DNA of 64,000 nt from Pseudomonas sp. SST3 (GCF_003325755.1 NZ_QORI02000004.1:124001-188000), one strand, 5' to 3'; positions 8,927-18,596 are shown, counted from the first letter of the stretch. Notes: generated from the sequence alone by a model not told the origin. Made by a program: numbers and translations.

Positions 8927-10035
8927 GCGCGGCGCTCCTCGGCATCGGGCTCGGACTCGGCCGTGGCGGTCTCGTCGACCGGCGCGCGGCGGAGCTTGCG
9001 GATCAGTTCCAGTTCGGACTGGAAATCGACGTAATGCGGCAGCTTGAGGTGCGAGACGAAACCACCGGCCTCGACGTTGTCGCAGTGCATCAGCACGAAT
9101 TCTTCCTGCTGCGCCGGGCCCTGCACCGTCTCGCCGTACTCGGCGCCGCGCAGCGCGCGATCGACCAGGGCCATGCCCATGGCCTTGCGCTCGGCGTAAC
9201 CGAAGGCCAGCCCGTAGCCGCGGGTGAACTGCGGGTCGATGCCCTGCCCGCCGACGAACTGGTTGACCATCTCGCACTCGGTCACTTCGATGTCGCCCAG
9301 CGGCACGGCGAAGCCCAACTCTGGCGGTTCCATCCAGACCTCGACCTGGCCGATGCGGATTTCCCCGGCGAAGGGGTGATTGCGGCCGTAGCCACGCTGG
9401 GTCGAATAGCCCAGCGCCAGCAGGAAGCCCTCGTCGCCACGAGCCAGCGCTTGCAGTCGTTGGGCGCGGTCGCTGGGAAATTCCAGGGGTTCGCGGGTGA
9501 TGTCCGGCACGGCGTGGTCTTCGCCGCGTTCCGGTTTCATCAGGCCTTCCTGGGCGAGCAGGTCGAGCACGCGCGGACAGGCCGCCAGCTCGGCGTGAGG
9601 ATCAAGCTCCGGACCGGGATGTTCGCCTTCGGCCAGCAAGCTGAAATCCAGAAGGCGATGGCTGTAGTCGAAGGTCGGGCCAAGCAGCTGGCCGCCGGGC
9701 AAGTCCTTGAAGGTCGCCGAGATCCGCCGGGTCGGACGCATCTGCGCGGTTTCCAACGGGACGCTGGCGCCGAAGCGCGGCAGCGTGGTGCGATAGGCGC
9801 GCAGCAGGAAGATCGCTTCGAGCAGATCGCCGGCCGCCTGCTTGATCGCCAGCGCCGCCAGCTCTTCGTCGAACAGCGAGCCTTCGGCCATGACCCGCGC
9901 CACCGCCAACGGCAGTTGCTGACGGATCTGATTAACGCTCAATTCGGGCAAGGCGGTGTCGCCGCGGCGCTTCTTCGCCAGCAGCCGGTGAGCATTATCG
10001 ATGGCCTGTTCGCCACCTTTAACGGCTACGTACAT
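8923..10035 (-). CDS. phnI: C-P lyase core subunit, nucleosidase PhnI
   Basis: A 370-residue protein beginning MYVAVKGGEQAIDNAH, the family-typical N-terminus. PhnI transfers the phosphonate onto ribose of ATP, displacing adenine, with PhnG, PhnH and PhnL; it is part of the soluble PhnG2H2I2J2 complex. The C-terminal tail is acidic and probably disordered. Both ends overlap neighbours by 1-4 bp (ATGA at phnH/phnI and phnI/phnJ). Length agrees with E. coli PhnI (354) plus a short tail. Confidence 0.95.
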   Translation of the reverse strand: MYVAVKGGEQAIDNAHRLLAKKRRGDTALPELSVNQIRQQLPLAVARVMAEGSLFDEELAALAIKQAAGDLLEAIFLLRAYRTTLPRFGASVPLETAQMRPTRRISATFKDLPGGQLLGPTFDYSHRLLDFSLLAEGEHPGPELDPHAELAACPRVLDLLAQEGLMKPERGEDHAVPDITREPLEFPSDRAQRLQALARGDEGFLLALGYSTQRGYGRNHPFAGEIRIGQVEVWMEPPELGFAVPLGDIEVTECEMVNQFVGGQGIDPQFTRGYGLAFGYAERKAMGMALVDRALRGAEYGETVQGPAQQEEFVLMHCDNVEAGGFVSHLKLPHYVDFQSELELIRKLRRAPVDETATAESEPDAEERRA

Positions 10036-10634
10036 CAGGCGACCTCCTCTATCGATGGCACAATGCGGGTGCTGCGGGGCAAGCCGATCAGTGATTGATC
10101 AGCGGCAAAAAACAGATCCAGCCCGCGCGGGAAATCATTCCGGGCGGCGCGCTGCTGCCAGAACGCAGCCGGTACCGGCAGGCTCACCTCGCGCTGGCCG
10201 AGGATCCCTGGGCCGCTCCAGCTCAACGCCCGGCCACCCTCGAGGGCATCGAGCTGGACCAGCAGCGTGCAGGACTGGTCGGGAAAGCGTTCACTGCCAG
10301 TGCAGTAGCCAGACAGGTCGCCCAACTCCTGAACGCCGAGCAGCGCAAAATCAGCCACCTCACGTTCGGCCACGATTGGGCAACCGCAATGGAAGGCCAG
10401 GTTGGCGCGTACCGCTGGCGTATCGAAGGCCGGCGCCAGCCACAGCCGCGTATCCCCGTCGAGCAGGCTCAGGCACAAGGCGTAAGTCGCCGGCGCCAGC
10501 GGCTCGAGGGCGGCTATCGGGATGACTGGCTGCGCCAGGCCAGGCTCGGCAAGAGCTTTAAGCGCAGTACGAAACACTCGTTGGCTGTCGAGTACTTGAT
10601 CGTCGAACGCCGGATGCAACAAATCTGCACTCAT
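10035..10634 (-). CDS. phnH: C-P lyase core subunit PhnH
   Basis: A 199-residue protein starting with FDDQVLDSQRVFRTALKAL after a short leader, the characteristic opening of PhnH. PhnH is a structural subunit of the C-P lyase core resembling a PLP-dependent transferase fold without the cofactor, and is required for phosphonate ribosylation. It lies between phnG and phnI, with ATGA-type overlaps at both ends, so stoichiometric, translationally coupled production is expected. Confidence 0.94.
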   Translation of the reverse strand: MSADLLHPAFDDQVLDSQRVFRTALKALAEPGLAQPVIPIAALEPLAPATYALCLSLLDGDTRLWLAPAFDTPAVRANLAFHCGCPIVAEREVADFALLGVQELGDLSGYCTGSERFPDQSCTLLVQLDALEGGRALSWSGPGILGQREVSLPVPAAFWQQRAARNDFPRGLDLFFAADQSLIGLPRSTRIVPSIEEVA

Positions 10635-11086
10635 CAGTCTTCTCCTCGGACCAGGGTGAAGAATTCCACCTTGCTACTGGCCGTCTCGGCGTCCTGCACC
10701 GCACGACGTGCCGCCTGCTCAGCTGCCAACGGATCGATCAGCTGCTGCTGCCAACGCGCCTGATCGCGGCCTTGCAGATGCGCGTCCGCCAGCGCGGCCA
10801 ATTCGGCGTGACGCTTGTTGCGTCCGGCCACGTAGCTGTAACCGGTGCGGCCGTCGCCAAGGCGAACGACGCATCGGGTCACGCTCATCTCGCCTAGATT
10901 GAACGCGGCGCCGGTGCCGCCCATGCGGCCACGGACCAGGGTCATGCCGATCTCTGGGGCACGAACGAGTTGGTAATCGATGTCCTTGAGTGCAGCCTCG
11001 TAACGCGCCAGCTCATTGCCGGCGCGGGCAAGCACGCCCATCCAGCGCTGGCGTGTGGCAACTTCAGGGGTCATGTGCGTCTCCAT
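10634..11086 (-). CDS. phnG: C-P lyase core subunit PhnG
   Basis: A 150-residue protein with the PhnG N-terminal RQRWMGVLARA segment and a GRMGGTGAAFNLGEMSVTRC core. PhnG forms the centre of the C-P lyase complex with PhnI. The start at 11086 (METHMTPE) overlaps the phnF stop as ATGA; the second Met four residues in is an alternative. Length matches E. coli PhnG (150). Confidence 0.95.
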   Translation of the reverse strand: METHMTPEVATRQRWMGVLARAGNELARYEAALKDIDYQLVRAPEIGMTLVRGRMGGTGAAFNLGEMSVTRCVVRLGDGRTGYSYVAGRNKRHAELAALADAHLQGRDQARWQQQLIDPLAAEQAARRAVQDAETASSKVEFFTLVRGED

Positions 11087-11790
11087 CAGATAGCGACCTG
11101 GTATTGGAAGCGGTCGGCGCGGCTGGTCGACAACGACAGCTCCACCGGCCGGCCGGCCAGGTCATGGGAAAGGGTCATAACGGTGAGCAGCGGCGCGTGG
11201 CGCGGCATCAGTAGCTGGTCAGCCTCGTCGGGCGTGGGCAGCCGGGCCCCGATCAGGCTGAACGCACGGTGCAGCGGCACATCGCGCTCGGCCAGGTAGT
11301 GGCGAAGCGAGCCACCGTTGTAGTCGGCCAGGAGTGCTTGATGACTGGCGCAGAAACGGTGTCGGATCAGGCTTACCGGCTGATCGTCGAGCAGGCGCAG
11401 CGTGTGCAGTTCGAGCAACGGTGCGCTCTCGCTCAACGTCAGGTGTTCGGCTTCCTCTGCCGTGGCAGGACGCACCTGCCGCTGCAGCAGCCGAGCCTGT
11501 ACGCCGTGCCCCTGCGCCGACAGCGACTCGCTGTAAGCGCTACCGACGGCCAATGGATAGATCAACGGCCGCGCCAGGACTCGAGTGCTCCTGCCTTGAT
11601 GCCTGAGCACCCGCCCCTCGCTGACCAGCTCGTCGATGGCGCGGCGCAGCGTGTGCCGGTTGACCGCAAACCGAGTCGCAAGCTGGACCTCGCCAGGCAG
11701 CTGATCGCCTGGCTGCAGATGGCGCAATTCCTCACGCAGCTGGGCGGCCAGTTGCAAGTAGCGCGGCTGCGGTTGTCTAGACATGTGCAT
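11086..11790 (-). CDS. phnF: GntR/HutC-family regulator PhnF
   Basis: A 234-residue regulator with an N-terminal winged helix of GntR type (LREELRHLQPGDQLPGEVQLA then RFAVNRHTLRRAIDELV) and a C-terminal UTRA ligand domain. PhnF proteins encoded in phn operons are thought to repress them in response to a pathway ligand, on top of Pho control. The gene sits within the operon, between phnE and phnG, and overlaps phnG by 1 bp. The start is ambiguous between 11790 and an ATG two codons in. Confidence 0.92.
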   Translation of the reverse strand: MHMSRQPQPRYLQLAAQLREELRHLQPGDQLPGEVQLATRFAVNRHTLRRAIDELVSEGRVLRHQGRSTRVLARPLIYPLAVGSAYSESLSAQGHGVQARLLQRQVRPATAEEAEHLTLSESAPLLELHTLRLLDDQPVSLIRHRFCASHQALLADYNGGSLRHYLAERDVPLHRAFSLIGARLPTPDEADQLLMPRHAPLLTVMTLSHDLAGRPVELSLSTSRADRFQYQVAI

Positions 11791-11824
11791 GGCTAAAAAA
11801 AGACGCTCGTGGCGCCCTCTCCTG

Positions 11825-12619
11825 TCAGATGAACAGTTTGCGCAAGCGCTGGGAAACGATGTCGATCACGCTCACAACCGCCACGATGACGATCAGCAGC
11901 GCGCAGGTCTGGCCGAACTGGAAACCGCGAATGGCCTCCCAGAGAATCACGCCGATGCCGCCAGCGCCGACCATGCCCACCACCGTTGCGGAGCGCACGT
12001 TGGATTCGAAGCGATACAGCGCATAGGAAATCCACAGCGGCAGGACTTGCGGGATGACGCCGAAAATCACTTCCTGCAGCGCGCTGGCGCCGGTGGCGCG
12101 CACGCCCTCAACCGGGCCCGGCTCAATCGCTTCCACCGCTTCAGCGAATAGCTTGGCGAGCACGCCTGTGGTGCCGACGAACAGCGCCAGTACGCCGGCG
12201 AACGGCCCGAGGCCAACCGCAACGACGAAGAGCATCGCGAAGACCATTTCATTGATCGACCGGCACGCATCCATCACCCGCCGGACCGGCTGATAGACCC
12301 ACCACGGCACGATGTTTTCGGCGCAGAGAATGCCCAGGGGAATCGCGCAGAGAATTGCCAGCACAGTGCCCCATAGCGCGATCTGCACGGTGACGATCAT
12401 TTCCTTGAGGTACAGCTCCCAGTTGCTAAAGTCCGGTGGAAAGAAGTCAGCAGCAAAGGTCGCCATGTTGCCGCCGTCGCGAATCAGCGCCAGCGGATTC
12501 ATTTCGGCGCCCTGCCAGGACCAGCCGAGGATCGCCAGAAACAGGCCCCAGCCGATCAATTTGAACCACGAGCGCTTGTGCGGCGCTGCGACAGGGGTCG
12601 GTGCGGTTATAGAAGTCAT
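11825..12619 (-). CDS. phnE: Phosphonate ABC transporter permease PhnE
   Basis: A 264-residue inner-membrane permease with about six hydrophobic segments. It carries the coupling-loop signature in [20 protein letters not shown] and [23 protein letters not shown]. With PhnC and PhnD it imports phosphonates and possibly phosphate esters. The start at 12619 is preceded by GGAG at 5-6 bp spacing; the longer frame from 12676 overlaps only intergenic DNA. It lies 53 bp after phnD and 34 bp before phnF. The frame is intact, unlike the split phnE of E. coli K-12. Confidence 0.94.
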   Translation of the reverse strand: MTSITAPTPVAAPHKRSWFKLIGWGLFLAILGWSWQGAEMNPLALIRDGGNMATFAADFFPPDFSNWELYLKEMIVTVQIALWGTVLAILCAIPLGILCAENIVPWWVYQPVRRVMDACRSINEMVFAMLFVVAVGLGPFAGVLALFVGTTGVLAKLFAEAVEAIEPGPVEGVRATGASALQEVIFGVIPQVLPLWISYALYRFESNVRSATVVGMVGAGGIGVILWEAIRGFQFGQTCALLIVIVAVVSVIDIVSQRLRKLFI

Positions 12620-12672
12620 GGAAACTCCAGCAGACGAGAAAGCCGGCCGCCACTTGCGCGGCGGCCCGTGAA

Positions 12673-13683
12673 TCAACCCGCTGTGGCGGCTGCGGTTTTC
12701 TGCTGGAGCTCGGCCATGCGCTGTTCAAGCACGGCGAGCTGAGCGTCCAGGTCCTTGAGCTGGGCCTGCTTGTCGCTTTCGTCGAGCTTGGCGTTGTTGG
12801 CGATCTCGCTGCGCTTCTTGAACAGTTCCAACTGGCGAATCGGTAGGAGCTGGTCGTTATCGGAGGCGCGGAACTTGCCCCACTGAAGGTCAGCCAGCAC
12901 CTTCATCTCGCTCGGCTCGTCGCCGTAGCTCATGATGAAGTCGCGAATGTCTGCCTTGGTCGCCTCAGGCAAGTTCTTGCGCCAGACCATGGGGTCGGCA
13001 GGAATCAGCGGCGACGTCCAGATCACTTTGAGCTGAGCAGCTTTCTCTGGGGCGGTCAGCTCCAGGCGCTCCATGCCCTCGCTATTGAAAGTGCCGACGT
13101 CGACCTGCTTGTTAGCCACCGACAGTGCGTTTACTTCGTGGCTGCCATTGAGCGAGCGCTTGAAGATCTTATTGGCGTCTACCTTGTTCTTGGCGAAGAC
13201 GTAATAGCCCGGCACCAGATAGCCGGAGGTGGAATTCGGATCACCGTTGGCGAAGGTCAGCTTGCCGGCGTCCTTGAGCATATCTTCGACGGAGTTGATG
13301 GGACTGTCCTTGTGCGCCACCAGCAGGCTGTAGTAACCCTGCGCACCGTTGGCGGCGACGGTCTGGGCGAAGATCTCACCGCCGGCGCGGTCCACGGCTT
13401 CCATCGCCGACTTGTTGCCGTACCAGGCCAGGTCGACCTTGTCGAAACGCATGCCCTGGATGATGCCGGCATAGTCCGGGGCGAAGAAGGCGTTGATCTT
13501 CATCCCGGTGCGCTCGCTCATGGCGGCGAGGAAGGGATCCCATACGGCCCGCAGGTTCTGCGAGGATTCGGTGGAGATGATGCCAAAATTCAGTTCTTTG
13601 CCATCTTCGGCGTGGGCGCCGCCCAGCAACGAGCCGGTCAGCAAGGCGGAGGCGGCCAGCACACGGCCAATACGATTGAACAT
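12673..13683 (-). CDS. phnD: Phosphonate ABC transporter substrate-binding protein PhnD
   Basis: A 336-residue periplasmic binding protein with a clear signal peptide ([17 protein letters not shown], cleavage after AHA). The mature part begins [19 protein letters not shown], as in PhnD. The C-terminal ~50 residues, rich in Lys, Glu, Gln and Leu, look like a coiled coil, an extension often seen in PhnD and involved in dimerisation in the E. coli protein. The start at 13683 has AGGAG upstream. The gene lies between phnC and phnE. Confidence 0.95.
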   Translation of the reverse strand: MFNRIGRVLAASALLTGSLLGGAHAEDGKELNFGIISTESSQNLRAVWDPFLAAMSERTGMKINAFFAPDYAGIIQGMRFDKVDLAWYGNKSAMEAVDRAGGEIFAQTVAANGAQGYYSLLVAHKDSPINSVEDMLKDAGKLTFANGDPNSTSGYLVPGYYVFAKNKVDANKIFKRSLNGSHEVNALSVANKQVDVGTFNSEGMERLELTAPEKAAQLKVIWTSPLIPADPMVWRKNLPEATKADIRDFIMSYGDEPSEMKVLADLQWGKFRASDNDQLLPIRQLELFKKRSEIANNAKLDESDKQAQLKDLDAQLAVLEQRMAELQQKTAAATAG

Positions 13684-13740
13684 GGAAAAGCTCCTGTTAT
13701 TGGATGACGTTGGGGTTGGCATGACGTGGGATTGAGGGAA

Positions 13741-14586
13741 TCAAGCCCGGGCCAGACTCAGCGTGCGGGTCTGCGCAGGCACTGCCGCGGCAGGCGAACG
13801 GGTCTGATCGGAAAACAGCAAAGTGGCGTCGAGATCGGCGCCGTAGAGATCGTTGAGAAGCCGCGAATCGAGATCGGCGCAGGCACCGTCGTAATGGATG
13901 CGTCCATCCTTGAGCGCCACGGCTCGCTCGCAATAACGCAGGGCGTAATCGACCTGATGCAGGGTCACCACCACGGTCTTGCCGTCGCGCCGGTTGATGT
14001 CGGCCAGGATGTCCATGACCTTGCGGGCGGATTCCGGGTCGAGCGAGGCGATCGGCTCGTCGGCGAGTATCACTTCGGCCTGCTGAGTCAGCGCACGGGC
14101 AATGGCTACTCGCTGCTGCTGACCACCGGACAGTGTCGAAGCACGCTGCTCGGCACGATGGGCCAGCCCTACGCGGTCCAGTGCTGCCAGCGCCTGTTGC
14201 TTCTGCTCGGCGCTGAACATGCCCAGCGAGCCGCGCCAGCGCGGCATACGCCCGAGGAATCCCAGCAGGACGTTGTCTATCACGCTGAGGCGGTTGACCA
14301 GGTTGAACTGCTGGAAGATGTAGCCGATGTCGGCACGCAGCCGCCGGACGTCAGCGTTCAGACGTCCCGCCGACTGCACCTCGCGGCCGAGCACCTCGAC
14401 GTTGCCGCCGCTACGATCGCAGCAAGCCAGCCCGGCAATGTGCCGCAGCAGGGTGGACTTGCCGGAGCCGGACGCGCCGATCAGCGCCACCATCTCACCC
14501 GGCTGCACGGAGAGCGCCAGGTCGTGCAGGGCAAGTTTGCCTGCGAATGTCTTGTTCAGACGGTCGACACGGATAACCGCACTCAT
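13741..14586 (-). CDS. phnC: Phosphonate ABC transporter ATPase PhnC
   Basis: A 281-residue ABC ATPase with Walker [10 protein letters not shown], signature [15 protein letters not shown] and Walker [13 protein letters not shown], closest to the PhnC/phosphonate import group. It is the first gene of the operon. The start at 14586 is preceded by GAGGAG at about 7 bp; an ATG five codons upstream has no ribosome binding site. Promoter-proximal position and the Pho-box-like repeats about 85-115 bp upstream indicate induction by phosphate starvation. Confidence 0.95.
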   Translation of the reverse strand: MSAVIRVDRLNKTFAGKLALHDLALSVQPGEMVALIGASGSGKSTLLRHIAGLACCDRSGGNVEVLGREVQSAGRLNADVRRLRADIGYIFQQFNLVNRLSVIDNVLLGFLGRMPRWRGSLGMFSAEQKQQALAALDRVGLAHRAEQRASTLSGGQQQRVAIARALTQQAEVILADEPIASLDPESARKVMDILADINRRDGKTVVVTLHQVDYALRYCERAVALKDGRIHYDGACADLDSRLLNDLYGADLDATLLFSDQTRSPAAAVPAQTRTLSLARA

Positions 14587-14670
14587 GGATCGACTCCTCA
14601 TCGAGAACGACGGCAGCCGATGGCGGCCGTCTGATGAGGCATGACCTTAGGCACGGCCAGTGTCACTTGG

Positions 14671-14699
14671 GTGAACCGTTCGTGACGGTTTGGTGACTT
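14671..14699 (-). promoter_or_regulatory. Pho-box-like array upstream of phnC
   Basis: On the minus strand three GTCAC-type half-sites repeat with an exact 11-bp period: GTCAC at 14697-14693, GTCAC at 14686-14682 and TTCAC at 14675-14671, with A-rich spacers such as CAAAC. This is the architecture of PhoB sites (seven-base repeats every 11 bp, one helical turn). The array lies 85-113 bp upstream of the phnC start, leaving room for a -10 element around 14644-14649. PhoB control is inferred from this pattern and from known Pho control of phn operons. Confidence 0.65.
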
Positions 14700-14789
14700 G
14701 TCTGGACAGGCGAAACGGGGGAGTCGAAGGGCGTTCGTCGAAGCGCGCCTTCTAGCTCGCCGGTTGGCGCCTTTCAGCCGTTCGCTGGA

Positions 14790-15212
14790 CTATTTCGGGA
14801 TGCCGTTGACCTGATCGCCAGTGCCCAACTGATGGTGACGAAACCAGCCCTGGTTCACTTCCAACGCATAACGCGCCGGCTCGCGTGAACAGCGGATCGT
14901 TTTGTCCAGTGGCGCCAGATCGATGATGTCGACGATGCGTCCCTGTTCGTCCATGAAGGCAGCCGACAACGGCAGCGGCGTATTCTTCATCCACAGGCAA
15001 TGGCGGCGAACATCATCGAAGCGAAACAGCATGCCGCGGTCCGCTGCCAGCTCGGTGCGCTCCATCAGCCCACGGGCACGCTCGTCCGGCGAACGGGCGT
15101 ACTCCGCCTTCAGTTGCGCAGCGCCAATCTGCAGATCGAGCAGCGACTCGGTCGCAGCCACCGAGGAAAGGCCACTCAGGCCCAAGAGAGATAACAGCCA
15201 AGCCGTGCGCAT
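14790..15212 (-). CDS. Secreted DUF192 family protein
   Basis: A 140-residue protein with an N-terminal signal sequence (MRTAWLLSLLGLSGLSSVAA) and a DUF192 domain. Recognisable family segments are RARGLMERTEL, GMLFRFDD, LWMKNTPLPLSAAFMD and RYALEVNQGW. The biochemical role of the family is unknown; proteins are usually periplasmic or extracellular. The start at 15212 has AGAGG six bases upstream. It is monocistronic here, separated from phnC by about 200 bp that hold the Pho-box array, and from the downstream-facing nei gene by 55 bp. Confidence 0.85.
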   Translation of the reverse strand: MRTAWLLSLLGLSGLSSVAATESLLDLQIGAAQLKAEYARSPDERARGLMERTELAADRGMLFRFDDVRRHCLWMKNTPLPLSAAFMDEQGRIVDIIDLAPLDKTIRCSREPARYALEVNQGWFRHHQLGTGDQVNGIPK

Positions 15213-15267
15213 CGAACGCCTCTGGAGAAAGAAAGGAGCCATCGCAGCATAACCAAGGCAGTGGTCT

Positions 15268-16044
15268 CTAGTCCTCGGTCACCGGCGCCTCGATGGCCAC
15301 GTGTTCGCTGTCGCCATAACGCTTCTGGCAGCGCTCGCAGTAGAAGCTGCGGCGTTTGCTGCGGCCGAGGGATTTGGCTTTTACGAAGGGTTTTTTGCAG
15401 CGCGGGCAGGTGGTCTTGGTATGCGCCAGCCAGTGTGCTTTCAAGGTGCCTTCGCGCTTCCACTGCAGGAATTCGAAGCTGTAGGTGCGTACCTCCTTGG
15501 CCAGCTCGCGCAGCTTGGTAGCCGGCAGGTCACCGATCAGCGACAGCGGATGAATGCGCGTGCGAAACAGCACTTCGTTCTTGATGATGTTGCCGGAGCC
15601 GGAAAACAGCGTCTGGTCCAGCAGCGCATCGCACGCCAGCAGACGTGGCCGCGCGCGTAGCTTCTTCAGCGTCACTCGGCCATCCCAGGCCTCGCTCATG
15701 ACGTCCGCGCCCCAATCGTAGGCTTCGTCCAGGGGGCCTTCGATGAACTGCACCGAACAGCCGTAGAAATTCAGCTCACCGTTGGCGAACCCCAGCCTGA
15801 GACGAGGCGCGGAGTCCTTGCGCTCATTGATCCGATAACTGCCGAACAGCAGCAGATGAATGCGCAGGGAGACGTCATCCAACTCGATGAGAAAATGCTT
15901 GCCCCAGCTGCGAAATGAACGCACCGATTGACTCACCAGCCGCGCCTTGTCGAGCTTGGCGCTGCCCTCCGCGAACTCGACGGTCTTGCCGGTGAATCCG
16001 GCGACTTCCTCTCGAAGAATGACGATGGACGGACCTTCGGGCAT
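15268..16044 (-). CDS. nei: Fpg/Nei-family DNA glycosylase (endonuclease VIII type)
   Basis: A 258-residue protein beginning MPEGPS, in which processed Pro2 is the catalytic nucleophile and Glu3 the acid; the equivalent of the Nei lysine is probably K49 in SWGKHF. The C-terminus has a zinc finger of Fpg/Nei type (CPRCKK, then FYCERCQ). It excises oxidised bases and nicks DNA at the abasic site. The N-terminus must be exact for activity, so the start at 16044 is secure although a longer frame exists. The sequence is closer to the divergent Nei group than to Fpg (MutM). Confidence 0.85.
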   Translation of the reverse strand: MPEGPSIVILREEVAGFTGKTVEFAEGSAKLDKARLVSQSVRSFRSWGKHFLIELDDVSLRIHLLLFGSYRINERKDSAPRLRLGFANGELNFYGCSVQFIEGPLDEAYDWGADVMSEAWDGRVTLKKLRARPRLLACDALLDQTLFSGSGNIIKNEVLFRTRIHPLSLIGDLPATKLRELAKEVRTYSFEFLQWKREGTLKAHWLAHTKTTCPRCKKPFVKAKSLGRSKRRSFYCERCQKRYGDSEHVAIEAPVTED

Positions 16045-16263
16045 GGCTGCTACCGGTACGTGGGCGTACTGATATGGACTCGAGCCGTGGCTGAAGGTGC
16101 GACGAGGAAAAGCGAGCGCTTCGCGCCGATGTGGGCGTGTTCGCCATGACGCAGTTTTGCGCGCCCGACGTTGTGCCTGCAGACGGGGGGTCATAGAGTA
16201 CTGGCATTCCGTGGCGCCAGAGCCTTGAGCCCGCCCCACCATGACCTCGTCCGGATGTAGCCG

Positions 16264-17457
16264 ATGGATATCAAACCCTTACTGAAAACCCTGGCCGCCC
16301 AGGATGGCTCCGATCTGTTCCTGTCCACCGGAGCACCGCCCTGTGCCAAGTTCAACGGTGTGCTCAAGGCGCTGGCAGCCGAGCCGCTGAAGCCCGGCGA
16401 CATCGCCACCATCGCCGACGGCGTCATGGATGCCGAGCAGCGTGCCGAGTTCGAGCGCGAGCTGGAGATGAACCTGGCGATGTCGATACCAGGCGTCGGG
16501 CGCTTTCGTATCAATATCTTCAAGCAGCGCAACGAAGTCTCTATCGTCGCGCGCAATATCAAACTAGATATTCCCAATTTCGATGACCTCAAGCTGCCCC
16601 AGGTGCTGCTCGACGTCATCATGGAAAAGCGCGGTCTGGTGCTGTTCGTCGGCGGTACCGGTTCGGGCAAGTCCACGTCGTTGGCGGCGCTGATCGATCA
16701 CCGCAATCGCAACAGCGGCGGGCACATCATCACCATCGAAGACCCGGTGGAATATGTGCATCGGCACAAGAAATCCATCATCAACCAGCGCGAAGTCGGC
16801 GTGGATACCCGTAGCTTCCAGGCCGCGCTGAAGAACACCCTGCGCCAGGCGCCGGACGTCATCCTGATCGGCGAAATCCGCGACCGCGAAACCATGGAAC
16901 ACGCCCTGGCGTTCGCCGATACCGGCCACCTGGCGATTTCTACCCTGCATGCCAACAACGCCAACCAGGCGCTGGACCGCATCATCAACTTTTTCCCCGA
17001 AGAACGCCGGCCGCAGCTGCTCAACGACCTGGGCAACAACCTCAAGGCGTTCATCTCTCAGCGGCTGGTGAAGACCCGCGACGGCAAGCGCCGTGCCGCG
17101 GTGGAGGTGATGCTCGGCACGCCGACGGTTCGTGATCTGATCAAGCGCAACGAGTTCAGCGAACTCAAGGAGATCATGGAAAAGTCGAAGAACCTGGGCA
17201 TGCAGACCTTCGACCAGGCACTCATCGATCTGGTCAACGAAGGGGTGCTGGACGAGGAAGAAGCCACCAAGAATGCCGACTCGGCAAACAATGTGCGACT
17301 CAAACTCAAGCTGCACCGCGACGGTGGCGTCGCCGCCAGCCCGAGCAACGCGCCGGCGTCGCCACAGCCAAGCGGCGAAGCCAAGACGGCGAACTGGGGA
17401 ATGGAGCTGAAGCTGGAAGAGCTCGATGACCCTAACGAGGAGAACGACAAGCCCTGA
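16264..17457 (+). CDS. Orphan PilT/PilU-family type IV pilus ATPase
   Basis: A 397-residue hexameric secretion ATPase. It has an N-terminal PAS-like region (AAQDGSDLFLSTGAPP), Walker A GGTGSGKST at about residues 130-138, the Asp box TIEDPVEYVH, Walker B VILIGEIRDRETM and the His box STLHANN. It resembles PilU more than PilT in length and in its C-terminal tail. In pseudomonads pilT and pilU normally lie together; this gene has no such neighbour and sits between nei and an rluA-type gene, so it is probably a third paralogue. It could assist pilus retraction or DNA uptake. No strong ribosome binding site is visible. Confidence 0.82.
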   Translation: MDIKPLLKTLAAQDGSDLFLSTGAPPCAKFNGVLKALAAEPLKPGDIATIADGVMDAEQRAEFERELEMNLAMSIPGVGRFRINIFKQRNEVSIVARNIKLDIPNFDDLKLPQVLLDVIMEKRGLVLFVGGTGSGKSTSLAALIDHRNRNSGGHIITIEDPVEYVHRHKKSIINQREVGVDTRSFQAALKNTLRQAPDVILIGEIRDRETMEHALAFADTGHLAISTLHANNANQALDRIINFFPEERRPQLLNDLGNNLKAFISQRLVKTRDGKRRAAVEVMLGTPTVRDLIKRNEFSELKEIMEKSKNLGMQTFDQALIDLVNEGVLDEEEATKNADSANNVRLKLKLHRDGGVAASPSNAPASPQPSGEAKTANWGMELKLEELDDPNEENDKP

Positions 17458-17482
17458 CGGCCGCGAGCACTCAGGCCCAAAC

Positions 17483-17515
17483 AAAAAGACCGGCCATTAC
17501 CGCTCAGATGGCCGG
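17483..17515 (-). terminator. Rho-independent terminator of the pseudouridine synthase gene
   Basis: A perfect 8-bp stem, CCGGCCAT at 17490-17497 with ATGGCCGG at 17508-17515, and a 10-base loop. Read on the minus strand it is followed by CTTTTTG. It begins 6 bp after the stop of the minus-strand gene and also lies about 30 bp downstream of the plus-strand ATPase gene, so it separates the two convergent units. Confidence 0.8.
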
Positions 17516-17521
17516 GTGAGC

Positions 17522-18409
17522 CTACCACTCCAGCTGCAAGCGGCTCTCGAAACGGCGCTGCTCGCCGCTCAGCGGATCGCGAAACGCCAATGCCTGCGCC
17601 AGCAGCTTCAACGGCTTGGCGTAGTCATCCTGATCACGCCGCGCGCGCTCGATCAGCTCCGGATAGAAGGGATCGTTGCAGATGCCCGCACCCAACGTCG
17701 CCATCTGCAGGCGCAGTTGGTGTTTGCGGCCGGTGACCGGATAGAGCGCGTAACGCCAATGCTCGCCGCGACGCTCCAGCACCTCGATACGCGTCTCGCT
17801 GTTGGGCTCTCCCTCGCCTTCCTTCATTAGGAAGAACGGCTCACCCTCGACCATGTGTATCCGCTGCTGCCGGGGAAATTTCAGATCGGGCAGCGCCGGG
17901 CAGATCGCCTCGTAGCGCTTGTCGATCTTCCGTTCGCGGAACAGTGCCTGATAGCGGCCGCGGCTCTCGCGATTGGTGGAAAACAGCACCAGTCCAGCCG
18001 TCAACCGGTCGATACGATGAATCGGCACTAGATCGGGATTGCCCACACGCTTGCTCAGCCGCGCCAGTAGCGTTTCGTTGACGTACTCGCCGGCCGGCAT
18101 CACCGGTAGGAAGTGCGGTTTGTCGGCCACCAGCAAATGCTCGTCGAGATGCAGCACCTGTTCCTCGAAGGGAATGGGTTTCTCGTCCGGCACCTCGCGA
18201 AAGTAATGAACCTTCAACCCGACCTGATAGGGATGCTCGACCGTTATCGGCTGCCCATCGGCGCCCAGGACGCGGCCACGGGTGAAGCGATCGGTCCAGG
18301 TCACGCGATCGATCGCGGGGAAATGCGCGCACAGGCAATCGAGCACCGTAGCCCAGCCGCCTTGAGGTAGATGCAGGGTGCTGCGGGCATTGGGAGCGGT
18401 AGCGGACAT
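17522..18409 (-). CDS. RluA-family pseudouridine synthase
   Basis: A 295-residue protein with the catalytic motif HRIDRLTAGLVLF containing the essential aspartate, and family segments HFLPVMPAGEYVNETLLARL and GRKHQLRLQM. It isomerises uridine in RNA; whether the target is rRNA or tRNA cannot be read from the sequence. The start chosen (MSATAPN) lies at 18409, and a longer frame to 18502 has no family similarity. Convergent with the pilus ATPase gene. Confidence 0.85.
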   Translation of the reverse strand: MSATAPNARSTLHLPQGGWATVLDCLCAHFPAIDRVTWTDRFTRGRVLGADGQPITVEHPYQVGLKVHYFREVPDEKPIPFEEQVLHLDEHLLVADKPHFLPVMPAGEYVNETLLARLSKRVGNPDLVPIHRIDRLTAGLVLFSTNRESRGRYQALFRERKIDKRYEAICPALPDLKFPRQQRIHMVEGEPFFLMKEGEGEPNSETRIEVLERRGEHWRYALYPVTGRKHQLRLQMATLGAGICNDPFYPELIERARRDQDDYAKPLKLLAQALAFRDPLSGEQRRFESRLQLEW

Positions 18410-18596
18410 GACGAAGGCGTGCACGAGGGAACGGCCGATGATGATAACCGACTGCGCCGCGACAGCTCCGACAGTGCCGGCTCGAAATCCATCGGATTTC
18501 ACCAGTACCTGTCGATCTGCACCGATGCCAGTCGACCATCAGAGCGCGCATCGAAATCATCGATGCCCCATGACTCGTTCCGCACTGGAGGTCACG

